From assembly GCF_910592395.1 (NCBI RefSeq), contig NC_088312.1:23865195-23929194 (forward strand): a DNA stretch of 64,000 nucleotides, in the 5' to 3' direction. Shown piece by piece: positions 63,818 to 64,000 of the stretch (its first letter is position 1; each line of letters starts with the position of its first letter). The notes under the pieces were generated by a model that was not told the origin of the DNA, searched no databases, and saw only the letters and a program-made list of their open reading frames with translations. Position numbers and translations under genes: made by a program. The DNA is from Lineus longissimus. Its lineage: Eukaryota; Nemertea; Pilidiophora; Heteronemertea; Lineidae.

Positions 63818-64000
63818 CCTTGTGTTTAAAATTATGTCGGGTAATGATTTGAACGAACAAGATTTGGTCGAGGATAATATTTGAATGGGATTGGGTTTTG
63901 AAGTTATATGAATGGGTAAAGGTTCACCAGTGCTCCGCAAATAGATACCGTGTCAGGAAATTGGTCCAAACTACTAACCCTCCCTCAATCCCGTCCCAAA

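Overview
This is a metazoan nuclear genome window, most likely from a marine invertebrate. It has intron-containing genes with GT-AG splice sites, animal gene families (NUDT18, HLCS, ankyrin/SOCS-box and PLAC8 genes), a BEL/Pao LTR retrotransposon, several small DNA transposons and a very heavy minisatellite load. The sequence alone does not fix the phylum. I rebuilt gene models by hand from splice sites, reading phase and remembered family motifs. No database search was run.

Layout, left to right. 0.2-1.1 kb: a Myb/SANT-like gene that looks like the accessory gene of a PIF/Harbinger transposon. 1.7-3.4 kb: a 69-bp minisatellite. 3.7-11.3 kb, minus strand: a complete seven-exon NUDT18 (Nudix hydrolase) gene of 346 residues. 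A complete ankyrin/SOCS-box gene is nested on the opposite strand inside its second intron (8.3-9.9 kb). 12.5-13.3 kb: a terminal-inverted-repeat element. 13.9-14.9 kb: a second ankyrin/SOCS-box gene. 17.0-35.0 kb, minus strand: a complete eleven-coding-exon HLCS (biotin protein ligase) gene of 924 residues. Its second intron holds a full-length BEL/Pao element (26,180-33,398) with apparently identical LTRs and a 5-bp target duplication. 38.2-57.1 kb: three PLAC8/cornifelin-type cysteine-rich genes, two on minus and one on plus. 57.4-64 kb: a fold-back element, long tandem arrays, a duplicated segment with a tRNA-like end, and a frameshifted tyrosine-recombinase (Crypton-like) remnant.

The most striking pattern is the placement of the minisatellites. 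At seven exon-intron junctions that I could model independently, the tandem unit consists of the edge of the coding exon plus only about 10-35 nt of adjoining intron, so every copy carries a splice donor or acceptor. These are one NUDT18 junction, four HLCS junctions and two PLAC8 junctions. Copy number runs from 2 to about 39. In each case only the exon-proximal copy gives an open reading frame across the junction. The others lie in the intron as dozens of decoy splice sites, which lengthens the intron with exon-derived sequence. In two PLAC8 paralogues the arrays sit at the same homologous donor with different units. Further arrays (39.6, 49.3, 51.7 and 59.6 kb) also contain donor- or acceptor-like motifs but have no exon I could confirm.

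Most long open frames at 1.7-3.4, 24.3-26.1, 33.3-34.3 and 39.5-40.7 kb are tandem repeats without stop codons. They are not annotated as genes.
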